From Lepidostoma basale (taxonomy: Eukaryota > Arthropoda > Insecta > Trichoptera > Lepidostomatidae), in contig JAHDVF020000016.1 in NCBI GenBank assembly GCA_022606425.2, forward strand, positions 2,820,501 through 2,884,500: a stretch of DNA of 64,000 nt, read 5' to 3'. Both the position numbers and the translations under genes were made by a program. The notes beneath the pieces were generated by a model that saw only the letters and a list, made by a program, of their open reading frames with translations, was not told the DNA's origin and searched no databases. Numbering within the stretch: position 1 is the first letter of the stretch; every line of letters begins with the position of its first letter. Below are positions 10,301-21,844 of this stretch, piece by piece.

Positions 10301-11454
10301 TGGCTAATATTAGGTCACAAGTAAACATTATGACCTATTTTGTGTGACCCATTCACGACCACAAACACTGTGGTGAACCAGGTCCAGGAAGCTGCAAAGG
10401 TCACCTAAAAGCGGGCGCCGAGAAGTTCGGCAGTTAAATGTAACAAGAACATTTATTGCGATTTATTATCCCGATGTATGAACTAGTAATTACGACGAAT
10501 GCTAATACCCGGTAGGTCCACGTAGGCCGTAACAAACCAGCCGAACACCGACCGAAGTGTTATGTCAGCAAAGTGTTATTAGTGGAATTAGGGAGCTGTT
10601 GAACTATTTACCTAATTGACTATTCAATTCCTCGGAGCTAACAAACATCAACCTGCCGCGCTACGTGCGATGTACTCGCGCCGCCTCCTAATATATTACT
10701 GCGAGCAGCTTACTGCTCACACCCAATTAAATATTTAAACTAAATCTTTGTCTACAATGTAGCGGCCGATTACTCCAATGGTAGAATCAACCCCAGATTT
10801 ACTCGGCTCATCTTTGGGGTTGGTGATTTTACTTTTCTGGGCAGCATGGCTTGTTTGTTTTGCTACGAGCATTTACTCCGACTTATTGATTATTTAAAAT
10901 ACGTGTTATGCTCAAATTTAATTAAATTTTGGTTTAAGAACATGAATGTGTTTTTTTTAATTTGATTTCCCAGTTTGTTTTTTGTTAAAATCAAAATGAG
11001 CAACTTGCAGATACTGCATACCTTATCTGCAACCCTTGCTATCCACAAATAAAGTGGGAATGTTTTTTTTCAGAAAAAAAAACATTCAATTAGGAAGCCC
11101 TAGCTTATCATACTACCACGAATTTTTCTTTTAATTTATTTGTTGGATAATATTTAGTTATTTTCATAATTCATAAATATTTTATTTTCAGGAGTGAAAA
11201 GTAACAACACGCAGAACCAAAAGGTTTCTGTTGGTGTCAGTGAAAATATATATTAAACAGCTCAACATCACCGCTGTCTGGAAGGGATCAAAATGTTACA
11301 CATTTCAGGAACATTGCTTAAGAAGTAAATTCCGTAAATAAAATTAACTTTTTCTTGTGTTTATGGTTTGATGTTCTGATCCAAATTAATACTGTCAAAT
11401 TATAAACTATATGTTTTTAAATTTGAACTGAGTAGTTAATAGACGAATCGACGT
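10301..11454. other. Unassigned DNA with a GC-richer island and small hairpin
   Basis: 10360-10720 is richer in GC without a coding frame. 11060-11090 is a simple inverted repeat (GAATGTTTTTTTT and AAAAAAAAACATTC). Nothing else was recognised. Confidence 0.45.
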
Positions 11455-11588
11455 AGGTGCATGACATGATGTATGTACGAGTGTATTGAGGAAGCGAGAG
11501 AATTATGTCAGGAAAGAAAAGTGTGGCAGTCCATTCTTTCTGCCGACCACTTCAGAGGGATGGCGTGATGGTCAGTTAGTTAGTTAAA
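11455..11588 (+). repeat. TTAG-tail LINE, 3' end fragment
   Basis: Starts at the RRRCMT-like coding block (GACGAATCGACGTAGGTGC), continues through the GTGTGGCAGTCCATTC block and ends at GTGATGGTCAGTTAGTTAGTT. Only about 130 bases survive. Confidence 0.8.
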
Positions 11589-11667
11589 TGAAAAAATATG
11601 TCATAAAATTAAGTATTTGTTATGAATCAAACTTATTTTTTTTTATTAGGCAGATTAAATTCTGAAC

Positions 11668-11735
11668 AAAATGATGGTAGAGAGCTGCCGAAACCGGTCG
11701 AAACTAAAGTGCAAGTGGTATAAATCTGGATAAAC
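11668..11735 (+). repeat. Degraded GAAACCGGTCG hammerhead-like repeat
   Basis: AGCTGCCGAAACCGGTCGAA preceded by GATGGTAGAG matches the right half of the repeat better preserved at 56755-56800 and 50465-50505. Stem II is partly lost here. Confidence 0.45.
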
Positions 11736-11739
11736 ATTA

Positions 11740-12335
11740 TAACAAATTTATGTTATTATTTTTTATTCTTTATTATTTACAATGGATTCCTTACAAGAAA
11801 TTTTCAGTACAAACATTAATATTTTTCCGAATGGAATAATTGCCAATTAAATGATGAACACGGGAATCGTCACACCAAGCAAATGAAATCGTATTCAACT
11901 TATCATGTGATTGTTCACAGGGAATCGAAAGTAGGTTTAGGGGAGTCATGTGGCTGTGACAAGCTATATGAGTATGAAAGGCGAGCGCCCGTCGCGTCTG
12001 AATGTACAAACACATTTCCTTTTAGATTATACACGATCGAGTATTTGTATTTTTTTCCACTCGCAATGTATAACCATTTAAATTAACCACTAGTGCTCGA
12101 TTTATTATTCTAAGAGAGGCTAGGACGATGGAGACAGATTGTCATATGGCGTAGGCATAATATATTCCAGTAATTAATATCACTCGAGATTCGGACTATC
12201 CTTTCAGTTGGAGATCACTATCGCGGTCCTAGGAAATGGATTTATTTCCTCCCGTGATAGATGAAAGGACGAATGCGGGATGCTGAATATTTTAGTAGCC
12301 ACAAAAAAATCTTTCTACCGTAAAATCTTTATTTT
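11740..12335. other. Unassigned non-coding DNA
   Basis: Short overlapping frames around 11790-12086 lack recognisable domains. No repeat family was recognised. Confidence 0.45.
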
Positions 12336-12339
12336 ATTT

Positions 12340-12830
12340 TTAAATGTGATACAAGTGAAGAATAGAGTTTAAATATAGTCGAAAATACGATGGATGATTC
12401 ATCTTCTCCGGTCTTAATCTAAAGGCAAGGTTTTGCAGCAAAGCGATGCATTTTTTCTTCCACTCCGCTCGGTCCTCGGCAACTTTCTTCAACACCGCAA
12501 AGGAGGTGCAGCCTATATCTTGGCGAATCTGGTCTAGGTACTCCTGGCGAGGTCGTCCTCTGCCAATCAATCCTTCGACCATTCCCTTCAATATATCATG
12601 CAGAAAACATGACCAATCCATCTCGCGCGCCTCTCCGCTATTGTGTTCAATATGTGCTTGTTCTCTTCAACTCTGCTAAAAACCTCCTCATTTGTAACGT
12701 GATCTCTCCATGAAACATGGGTAATTCGTCGGTAGGTCCACATCTCAAACGCCTCCAGCCTTTGGCGCTCTCTTTCGCCCAGGCACCAAGTCTCGCAGCC
12801 GTATACACTCCACACTAATGTTTTTATTAG
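12340..12830 (-). pseudogene. RTE-like non-LTR retrotransposon, RT C-terminus
   Basis: Minus strand, two overlapping frames. First WSVYGCETWCLGERERQRLE, AFEMWTYRRITHVSW and HVTNEEVFSRVEE (12815-12600). Then, after a frameshift near 12600, GRGRPRQEYLDQIRQDIGC and AEDRAEWKKKC (12570-12440). These are the usual blocks after the reverse transcriptase domain in RTE-type LINEs: Tyr-Gly-x-Glu-Thr-Trp, EAFEMW, RRRR-GHV, GRPR, then a Trp-rich end. It is a different family from the TTAG-tail LINE and has no catalytic motif left. Confidence 0.85.
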
Positions 12831-13695
12831 TTGTTTTCGGAGGTTTATGTCTATGGACGATTATGGGCTACAAATTAATCTTAGTATTCCTTTCTTATTT
12901 GTTATCATTAGTAAAAATAAAATTCATGTCTCACCCGAGGGTCTGTATAAAAATATAATTATATAACATAAGGTGCCATGGCCAATGGTTTACAGGATGA
13001 ACACGACCCTCAATCATGAGGAATATGACTGTGAAGAAGAAGATAATATAACTAATCGTATTATTGCTTAAAAATTATGTTTAATAATTCGAATATTTTT
13101 AGAAGAACCGTTGATTCACGAAATTAATAAAATTAATAATTAAAATCATAATTAAAATTTTGATTTTTTAAACAAATATATATTATGATGGCTTTTTGAT
13201 ATTTACTTCTCAAAAGGCGCGATAAAATTTCATAAGCCGATGAATTAAAATAATGAGGGTGAAATTTTGAAGATAAAATGGCCCTAAAAGTAATATAAAT
13301 TGCCTAAAATAAATAATTTGGAACCTCCCTACACGTGTTCACATTAACAAGTGTTTAATTTTCGTGGGAGTTCATTACGCTATACTTATGTTGCTGTATT
13401 TCTAACGCAAAGTATTTTCTTTTTTGCCGTGCGATATGAATAATGGCTCGGAAAAAGTTTAACGTTTTATTTACGTATAACAACTTTTAAGCCCAAGATA
13501 AGTCAATATAATTACAATCGTGACCCAAATATTATAATATTAAAACGTAAAAAAATAATGGAAAAAATAATTTACGACTTTCACAATTAGAAATTCGATG
13601 TATCATAAAAAATATAAATTACAATGTGAACGTGAGTGTTGTTGTCGGTTTTATTGAGATTTTTTATTTTATAGATTTGAACCAATTAATATATT
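12831..13695. other. AT-rich non-coding DNA
   Basis: No gene or named repeat recognised. Confidence 0.5.
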
Positions 13696-13930
13696 AAAGT
13701 CGGTCGCTGACGACCTTCGTGGCAGAGTGACTATAGCAATGACTGCCACACTAAAGATCCCGGGTTCGTTTACTGGCGATGACAGTGTGATACTTACACT
13801 GTCAAATTCACGCGATAAAAAATTGACGAAAGATTAGCTACCTACCACATCTTATTAGAATCTATAAAATAACTTTATCCTTTACATCGATTTGGTTCGC
13901 GCTGTAATGATGTCATTGTATAAAATAAAT
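13696..13930 (+). mobile_element. tRNA-derived SINE, copy 1
   Basis: The head resembles a tRNA gene: CTGACGACCTTCGTGGCAGAGTGA contains a good A box (TGGCAGAGTGA, 13720-13730), and GGTTCGTTTA (13763-13772) is a degraded B box about 40 bases later. These are internal RNA polymerase III promoter elements. A non-tRNA body follows to an A/T-rich end near 13930. The second window copy at 31258-31400 shares the GACTGCCACAC-(A/G)AAG-TCCCGGGTTCG segment. It is not a functional tRNA: the stems do not pair. Confidence 0.7.
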
Positions 13931-13969
13931 AAAATCTTGATGTTGATAACATGATATGTTTGGAGACTA

Positions 13970-14105
13970 TGCTGGTCAGGATGCGGTGGGACGCGGAGAG
14001 GCGGGGGAGCGTCAGACCGGATGTGTTGGACGGAGCTGGGGATGTCTGACGTACTCGTATACGGGAGTCAACAGAGCTAGCCTCGGCAGCAGCTCTAGGA
14101 ATGAT
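13970..14105 (+). other. GC-rich segment, possible LINE remnant
   Basis: GC-rich run encoding an Arg-rich stretch (MRWDAERRGSVRPD) with stops; it vaguely resembles the Arg-rich linker near the end of RTE proteins. Too short to assign. Confidence 0.25.
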
Positions 14106-14224
14106 GGAAACTAGGTTGAAATAAGCGGATATTAAATGGGATTAAATTCGTTTCTTTTTGTAATAACAATAAAAAATATAATATAAAAAAGGATATCGAA
14201 TCTTCGGCTGTAATGAAGAAGATG

Positions 14225-14632
14225 AAGAAGAATGAAGAAGACGTATGTGTGGTAGAAAGATGTACGATCGAATTCGAAATGCTGATATAAGAATATAGTG
14301 TAGAGCGAAATAAGGTATTATGAACAAAATTAGGATTCACTAATAGGAATAAGGATCGCTGCGTTGGTTTGGACACATGGAGCGCATGGATGAAAAAACA
14401 ATGGTCAAAAAAGTATACGTTAACGGTGTAAATGGATTACGCAGTCAAAGTAGACCGAGGAAAATATGGCATGATCAAATTAATCAAATTTTAAAGGTTG
14501 GTCATGTAAGAAGTCGAAGGAATCGACATGCGTGTATGACTCGTTGTATGAATGTGGAAGAAACTAGAGAGCTGTGTCAGGTTAGATAAGTGTGGCAGTT
14601 TATTCTCTCTGCCTACTCCTGGGGGAAACGTG
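14225..14632 (+). pseudogene. TTAG-tail LINE, diverged subfamily
   Basis: From 14377 an open 70-codon stretch reads MERMDEKTMVKKVYVNGVNG, RPRKIWHDQINQILKVGHV, RNRHACMTRCMNVEETREL and then stops at 14587. The WFGH block is just upstream (14360-14376) with frame breaks before it. The 3' end (GTGTGGCAGTTTATTC, CCTACTCC) is diverged and the TTAG tail is not kept. It is closest to the copies at 37200 and 42755, which share the VNGVNG(L/V)RS-type linker. Confidence 0.8.
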
Positions 14633-14639
14633 TGCTGGT

Positions 14640-15734
14640 TTGTTGTTGTTGCATATAATGAAAGCATCACCATTAAAATGTTTTCTTATTTTGTCAAAGA
14701 TCTAATATCTTTATCAATTTTGTATTGTGTATTTGATAATCAAAATATTGTATTATGTTATCTAAAAATATTCCGGCCTAAGAACACATCAAATTGAATT
14801 ACAAATGAATACAGACAAACATTGCTAAGGAGATGAAATTATTGTACCGCTAGCCGATGACAGTAAATTTGTATTATTGTCTTCCGGGTAATATAATGTA
14901 TTATTTATTTGGCGTAGAAGCTCGTAGAGCAGTTCCACCCGGACTTCGAAGGAAATGATTTTGAAGAGGAATTTTCAAGATCCGGAAGGAAGCTTTTAGA
15001 GCAGGGTGAAGGTGAGGGAAAAGGGAATATAAACTTACTTAGAAATGCGTCCCTCTCTTTCTCTACCGACATGTATTGTACCAGGATTGTAGGTATCCGA
15101 GTGAGATTATTTCGTGCGGAGAACTTTAAGTGAAACATTTTTGTACCCTTCCGAATTAATATATCATTTCAAGCTACTTTCATCTCTATTTAAAAGGAAC
15201 ATCTATTCCTTTCATTTTTAATCCTAAACTATTTTTAATATAAAGTACAAATTAGTTGAACATTGGTTATCATTTATGCAAAATATCGATTAAAGTTTCA
15301 AACATATGTTACATGTTAAATTACGCGACCTTTTGCAAAATTATTTTCTTCTGAATTATTGGCAACACCGCAGAATTCGCCGAACACAGATTCAAAATGC
15401 TATTCAAATACTCTTTCAATTTGAAATTGGTTCATTTATCTCAGGTAAACATAAGACGTGTTTTAGTATATTTATATCATTTAGTTCAGTTCGTAGTAAG
15501 ATGAAACGTAAACATATATTAAAAAAAGAAAAATTAATAGACGAAATATTTTGATACATGTAAGACACATACTGGGGACTTAATGATATATTTGAAATTT
15601 AGTAAGGAAATATTATATTTTCCATATTTAAAGGTAAAAAAACAATACTTGTATTGTTTGAAACTTCTGTTTTCTACAAGTTTTATAAATTTTGTGGGAG
15701 TGACATATGTTGATTTGCGGAGTCATTATTAAAT
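14640..15734. other. Unassigned DNA
   Basis: 14915-15135 is a GC-richer island; a 77-codon minus frame there has no domain. The rest is AT-rich with nothing recognised. Confidence 0.45.
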
Positions 15735-15960
15735 GGTATGACACGTAGACACGTAACGCCCAGCCGATCATGTTACATGGAAAGTGACGGAAGTGTACCA
15801 GTGACCCATAGGACGTGGTGAGTCCAAGTTGACGTGGATGGCACTTATCAACAGGATTCTCAAAAAAGACCGTGTCTCATCAGACGTCACCCAGGTCAGA
15901 CAGTCCTGGAGACGCCATTCAAGAAGAGACGACACCAAGTAAATAGGTTAAGAAGAATAA
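15735..15960 (+). pseudogene. Possible LINE C-terminal fragment
   Basis: The plus strand reads, with stops, SKLTWMALINRILKKDRVSS and VTQVRQSWRRHSRRDD. The pattern Gly-x-Pro/Ser-Lys-x-Trp-Met followed by an Arg/Trp-rich end resembles the region after the zinc-knuckle in some non-LTR elements. Assignment is weak. Confidence 0.4.
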
Positions 15961-16001
15961 GATAATTTTAAATAAAGGAACTGAAAACATATTTTTGATA
16001 A

Positions 16002-16143
16002 AAACTAACTAACTAACCATCACGCCGTCTCCCCGAAAGGGTAGGCAGAAAGAATGGACTGTCACACTTTTACTGATATGGCACTCCATTCTTCTCTTTT
16101 CGCTCCGCGGGAGACGCGGTGTGATGGGTTGCGAACCTCATCG
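16002..16143 (-). mobile_element. Truncated non-autonomous retroelement with 12-bp target duplication
   Basis: Only the 3' ~140 bases of the non-autonomous element are present, from GCGAACCTCATCG (5' break) to the TTAG tail. It is flanked by a perfect direct repeat TATTTTTGATAA (15990-16001 and 16144-16155). A 5' truncation plus a target duplication is the mark of target-primed reverse transcription. Confidence 0.88.
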
Positions 16144-16155
16144 TATTTTTGATAA

Positions 16156-17820
16156 TATCCTTTATAATGACGAATAACAATATATCGTTCCTATAACATA
16201 TACAATTTTCTGTAAATCAAAGTTTTCAACAATATAAAACAGTTAATCTGGAGTTTAACATCACAAGTACAGATAAAATTCATATTTTGATGAACATTAC
16301 ACAGAAACTAAATAAATAAAATGATTTTTTAGTAAACCGCTCCCTGAAATAAGATTTACGGCTTTTGATTAATGACGTCCTAAATTACACATTACACAAT
16401 AATCAATTACGTCTGTCAACTAGGTGGTACGAGTATATTAAGATTGAAAACATAAAATATCAGAAATACGTTGTGCGGTTTTATAAATAAAGGTTTTGAA
16501 AACGGTGCCATCAGCCGAGACAGGTCCTTTGGCAATGGAGAGACGAAACTTAATCACTTCTGACTATACCCACATTGGGTTAAAATATGGTTTCATCTCC
16601 CCCGGACAATCCATCATAAAGCACCACCTAAATTCAAAGCGAAATTCAGTACGGCCTTTGAAGATTCCAAGTTGTTGTGATAAATGGAGTAATTTGTTAT
16701 TGTGTTCCTCCGCGGATTGGATTACGTCAGGTCTCTTCAGATCAATTAAAGGATCGCTTTAACAATTATATCTCCGAACAGATTGTACACAAAGTTGTTT
16801 TGAATCACTTGATGAGATCAAATAAATATTTATAAGAGATACGAGTATAACATACAACAGAGGACAGGTATTACTTTCGTTTTTAATCTAAATTATTAAA
16901 CTAATTTCAGAACTAAATACAAATAAGCTGGTTTTATATTACAAATTAGTTAGTTTTATATTATAATACAAAATTCATTATAAAATTAAATGGAAAATCA
17001 CTCACCGTTGTTTGATACAGAAAGTGATTGAACAAAGAGAGGGAAAGTATTAGCAGTGCCCGATGTAAGTGGCGAACAGCTGAAATTGACAGACCCCGTG
17101 ACGAATACAGAAGGTACAAATTAGTAAAACTTCTCATAAATTTTAATTAAATTCCAACCGGTTAAAAATGAACAATGCCAACTTATTGATTACACTCAAT
17201 TACATTTAATAATTGAAGTTAAATTAATAAATAATTTTAAAAGAATAAGAATAAAAAATTCAGTATTTTTATAACAAACTTACGAATATTCACCTATTTT
17301 TTTTAGTTCATATTCCATAAGATAATTTTGTAAACATGCTCGAGAAATTTCAATGTTTTTACTATTACGTTCAACATTTTTTTTTTGAAAGAGCAACGCC
17401 ATAATCAATTCATGGACCGTTTAGATACACGAGAAAACACAAAGGGAACATAATATAAGATGAGAATGTTTATAATGTAATACAACATAGAGTCCTCGCG
17501 GTATTTGTGAGGCGGTATTTGCCTTCTCAGCTTCCATCTCCTCTTGTGTTGAATGAATTTCCTCGTCCCCGGAGTCCAGGAAATGACCCCATTTTTCCTC
17601 TGCACTCCCAATACTGGCGGTCTCTCTCTGCGGGAGCTACAACATGAGTAGCCGAGGGGAAAGAGAACATTGTGTGGAGGATTAAATGTACGGATATATA
17701 TTTTTATACTAGTGTTCGAGAGCTTGCGGTCACAAATGCTACTCCCAATTGGCGAACTTAAGGAAGTCATATAATATGCTACATGTTCTCATATTTTAAC
17801 AGTAACCGTTGGAATATGAG
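16156..17820. other. Unassigned DNA
   Basis: 16490-16765 holds an 88-codon frame and 17405-17770 a 121-codon minus frame in GC-richer islands. Neither has a recognisable domain, and I see no convincing splice-flanked exon. The rest is AT-rich. Confidence 0.45.
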
Positions 17821-17826
17821 ATAATA

Positions 17827-19113
17827 TTAGGTCCTTATATATGAAATTGGCGTTTTGTATGAGAGGAACATAAAGTTGATTTTTTTAAATATAATATATT
17901 TATTTAATCAAAGTATGTACCATTGCTATTTATGCACTTTTGCCATCTCATAGGTAGTTCATCGATCCCTTTACTAAAAAAAACATTCGGACGGGAATCA
18001 ATAAAATCTTTGAAGTCGGTTTGGACTGCCCCATCGAAGTTGAATTTTTTCCCTTGCAAGAAGTTGTTCCAAATTTCGAAAAAAATAGTAATCTGTTGGG
18101 GCAAGGTCCGGAGAGTACGGTGGATGTCTAAGACATTCCAATTGAAGCTCTTCTAATTTGGTAGCCGTCTGTTGTGCAGTGTGTGGTCTAGCGTTATCAT
18201 GAAGCAGCAGTGACCTAGAGCGATTAACCAGCCTCGGTTGTTTAGCAGCTAGCTTTTCCATCATGGTTTGCAGTTGCTGACAATAGATATCTGCCGTAAT
18301 CGTCTGGCCAGATTTAAGAAAGCTGTAGTGAACGACACCAGCACTAGTCCGCCAAACGCTCACAAGTAACTTTTTTGGAGTCAATTTTCGCTTGGGGCAT
18401 GGTTTGGCTGGTTCGGCAGGGTTCAGCCATTGCGATGAGCGCTTCCGATTATCATACAGGATCCACTTTTCATCACAGGTAATGATTCGATTCAAAATCC
18501 CTTCATTATTGTGCCGGTTGAGTAATGCAACGCAGCAGTCAACGCGCGTTTGTTGATTTGCTTCACTCAATTCGTGAGGTACCCACCTTTCAAGCTTTTT
18601 CACCTTCCCAATTTGCTTCAAGTGGATTAAAACAGTTTTATCACTAACACCGCAGCCTGCAGCTAACTCGGACGTGGTTTGCGATGGATCCGCTTCCACA
18701 ATAGCCTTCAATTCTTCATTATCAACTTTGGTCTCCGGCCGTCCACGGGGCTTGTTCTGCAGGTCGAAATTTCCAGAACGAAAACGTTGGAACCAAAAAC
18801 GCACTGTGTTTTCTTTTGCGGCACCGTCGCCATACACATCATTAATCCTTCGAGCCGTTTCTGCAGCACTGGTGCCACGGTGGAACTCGTACTCGTAAAT
18901 AACGCGATATTTCAAGTTTTCCATTTTGTAAACTGAGTGACGCAAAGAAAAAAATCAATTGAGGAAAAAACAAATGAATTATAATTTTCTAAACACAAAT
19001 ACTTCAGTAAATAGCTGTATAAATTTGAATTTGGAATTCCTAACCAAAGAGAAGATATTTGAGATCAAAGTTGCCAGTACGGCAAAACGCCAATTTCATA
19101 TGTAAGGACCTAA
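17827..19113 (-). mobile_element. Mariner DNA transposon, 1287 bp, with TIRs and TA duplication
   Basis: Left end TTAGGTCCTTATATATGAAA (from 17827) and right end the reverse complement of TTAGGTCCTTACATATGAAA (to 19113); the ~32-bp inverted repeats differ at one position. TA flanks both sides (17825-17826 and 19114-19115), the expected mariner target duplication. The total length is typical for the family. Near-identical ends and an almost open transposase suggest a fairly recent insertion. Confidence 0.96.
17904..18924 (-). pseudogene. Mariner transposase, one frameshift from intact
   Basis: Cut-and-paste transposase of the mariner family, acting in the nucleus on the element's inverted repeats. 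Chosen start is the ATG at 18924 (MENLKYRV), seven codons inside the longest frame, because relatives begin there. The N-terminal half has paired helix-turn-helix DNA-binding sequence (AAETARRINDVYG, VRFWFQRFRSGNFD). The linker has WVPHEL. Catalytic residues visible are the Asp in ITCDEKW, the Asp in LLHDNARPH and the Asp in APTDYYFF, giving DD34D spacing; YSPDLAP is present. An extra T near 18067 shifts the frame after YYFFRNL; the correct C-terminus (KKFNFDGAVQ to NSNGTYFD, stop at 17904-17906) continues in the next frame. Without that base the protein would be about 339 residues, the family norm. Not functional as it stands. Confidence 0.95.
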
Positions 19114-19115
19114 TA

Positions 19116-19525
19116 TTAATAGATAATCCATTATTTAGGAGGAAACTCTATAATATTTCATAATTTAATTTGGAACACTCTAATTATATCACAATTCATA
19201 TTTTTAAATTCTATGAAATTGTCGCAACATCTATTTAGCTGGTTTATGTAGGCATCATAAACAACTCATAAATAAATTCTGTAAGTATGGTTTTACTATT
19301 CAGTAATTAAAACGACAGTCTAGAGACAACTACCCTCACAGTAACAAGTGTTCATAAATTAAAATGCGTACAACGATTCACGGAGAGTCATCAAAATAAA
19401 ATACGAAATTAAGAAAGATGCCGACATCATGGATCTTACAGCTTAATTAAAGTAGCATTCGGCTGGATATGTAGCCAGAGAGAGCAGTATCAGATAGAAA
19501 TCAAGAATACTTCAATGGAGGCCAT
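19116..19525. other. AT-rich non-coding DNA
   Basis: Nothing recognised. Confidence 0.5.
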
Positions 19526-19529
19526 AGAC

Positions 19530-19680
19530 AAAGAAAATGAGTGTCGGGGGGCCACCTAACAGATGGACTGACGACATTGCCCGAATAGTTGAAACGACCT
19601 GGATGCGGAAGAGACAAGACAGAGATGAGTGGAGAAAAATAGAAGAGACCTATATCAGGCAGCGGAGGCAATAGTATTTC
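19530..19680 (+). pseudogene. RTE-clade LINE, extreme C-terminus
   Basis: The plus strand reads VGGPPNRWTDDIARIVETTW, MRKRQDRDEWRKIEETYIRQ. The Arg-Trp-Thr-Asp-Asp-Ile block followed by a Trp, then QDR-x-W-R and a final E-x-YIQ-like block is the signature end of RTE-type LINE proteins. About 50 codons only; truncated on the 5' side. Confidence 0.85.
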
Positions 19681-19881
19681 GTTGGCCCTCTGTGTTTAAT
19701 GAGCAAGCGAGAGCTTTGTAAGGCAAAAAACTATCGTTAGGATTTTGGAGATAAATAGTTGAATAAATCAATAAGCACTAATGGTCTCCCTAACTTAGGG
19801 TGGTAAAGTAGGGAATCGTAAACATTCAAACAGAATGTAGTCCTAGGGATACAGCAATTTGAACAGATTTATGGAATTTAA

Positions 19882-20500
19882 GGGAGTATTCTAGTTTCGA
19901 CGCCCAAATAGTAGGTGTTTTTTCGGGCGCTATAAAAAAAAACATTAATATTTTTGGTATCCATTTTTTTATATATTATTTATTGATATTTCAACAATAT
20001 AAAAAAGTACAATTGTAAAAAAAAACAAAATCCAAAAAGAGGCATGCCGTAAATATATATAAAAGCTCTGTGCAATTTTTCAAGTAAATCAATAAATTAG
20101 AACTTGAGATATCGGAAAAAAAACATTTTTGTTAAACGCGTTTAAAGTTTGGTGTCAAGTTTCGCGCGATCTAAGTAATTTAATGGTGTATTTTAATTAA
20201 ATTTTCTCAATCAGTGATCCCAGCAACATACAATTTTCAACCTTCCATGAAAGGGATTTCTAATGATTTATTGAGTAGAAAAGAGTTTTCATAATATGGA
20301 GTCTTTCCAGGTAGTCAGAGTTAGTCTGTCGCCTATGTTCACAGGTCCCGTCCGGACCGATTTAGTCGGTGCATCATTAAAATAGTGTTACTTCGAAAAT
20401 ATTCAGAATTTCAGAAAATCCTCTTAGAAAATATTCTTAAATGTCTTAACTTCAAAAGCATGCAAAAAAAATCTTTCAAGTTTGTACACTAGAATACTCC
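19882..20500. mobile_element. MITE with 13-bp TIRs between TTAA duplications
   Basis: TTAA at 19878-19881 is followed by GGGAGTATTCTAG; at the other end CTAGAATACTCC (to 20500) precedes TTAA at 20501-20504. The 619-bp interior is AT-rich and non-coding. TTAA target duplication is typical of piggyBac-type transposons. The terminal GGGAG differs from the usual CCY start of canonical piggyBac, so the superfamily is tentative. Confidence 0.8.
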
Positions 20501-20504
20501 TTAA

Positions 20505-21844
20505 TTGTAAATTGAAGGAAAATTTAACAAATAACAGAATTATGGCTATTTCTTTCATCAACTACAAGTGTATATATCAGTGTCATCTACTCGTGACTGG
20601 AAATAGAGAATCGATCAAGCTTATGTTTATAAGGAATGAGTGAGTGCCTGGAGTGTGCAGACTTGCCCGTCTAAGGTCGTTCTTCCGCCATTCATGTATT
20701 GTACCAAGTGTTCGCCTTTCATTCGGAGATGGATAACGCTGGCAGAGGGGGAGACGAGTATCCCGAGCACTGACAAGGGTTAGACGGGAATCTGCGCCAT
20801 CGAGTGACTGCATTCGCTGATTTATAGCTGCCAAATCTAATTTTATGATTTCACCAATGATTTTAGGAATACTGTTTTATCAACTGGAAAGCTGAAGGGA
20901 AGTGGAAGAAGATTTACAGAATAATAAATTATACGATTGAAAACGTCTGTTTTATAGAAGTTTTATTATATTTTATGTTTCGCCTTTCAATAGCATTATC
21001 AAACTTATTTGAAAACTTCTAAACATACCAGTCAGTTGTAGAGTCATGTGTTTTATAATTAAATATGGTGATAGAAAAACCACAAATTCTAACACTATAC
21101 TCGTATATGTGTTATTTAATGTGAATAAGGTTTAAGTAATTAAACTTAAAAAAAATATTAAAAAAAAATCAAATAAATAAAAAGATCACCTTACACCCAT
21201 TACTCTTTAAAGAGAAATACGCGTAACACATCAACAACTATTCTTAATAATAAACGAGTAATGAAGGGCTGAACTAATTATATTAAGTGTGTCTGTTCTT
21301 TTTAATCTCCTGAGTGACACGAAAGTCCCACCAGAGGACGTCGCATGTCTTGTACACTAATTAAATATTATTGTAGTACCTAATTGATCAAAAAACTAGT
21401 CTAAATTAAATGTTTCTCATCTTCTTGAGTTGATAATTCAATATTCCGAAAGATGAACCACCAAAAAAAGCAATTAAAAATGTTGGTTGAAGAAATCGAA
21501 AAAAAATTGTAATATTTTTTACTTGTGCTGTATGTTTTAATTTCACCTCGCCCACGAAGATAATCATCCTTAAAATCATTAATACACATTGCAAAAAAGG
21601 TATTTAGATAAATTTTCATGAATTTTAAATTTCGACGAGAAAATAATTAGAATCATCTGTCTCTCCCGCCCTTGTATTTCTCGGCCCGAGAAGCAGTTCA
21701 CGGGGAGGTTTTAGTACAAAAGAGTTCCCCTTCTCCAAGTTGTGGTTGTTCCTTTCCGCTCATCTGTTGCTCCCTCGTATAAGTTTATTTTATGATGTTT
21801 ATATTAATACTTTGACTATATGGGGTAATTTCCAAATTATGTAA
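20505..21844. other. Unassigned DNA
   Basis: 20625-20835 and 21655-21775 are GC-richer islands; 20937-21010 is a degraded copy of the AGAAGTTTTATTATATTTTA repeat seen better at 27795 and 55520. No gene is supported. Confidence 0.45.

Noticed and set aside
17405..17770. 121-codon minus-strand frame beside the mariner
   Set aside because: No recognisable motif; overlaps a moderately GC-rich island where random frames lengthen.
18674..18936. Plus-strand frames inside the mariner
   Set aside because: They are antisense shadows of the transposase.
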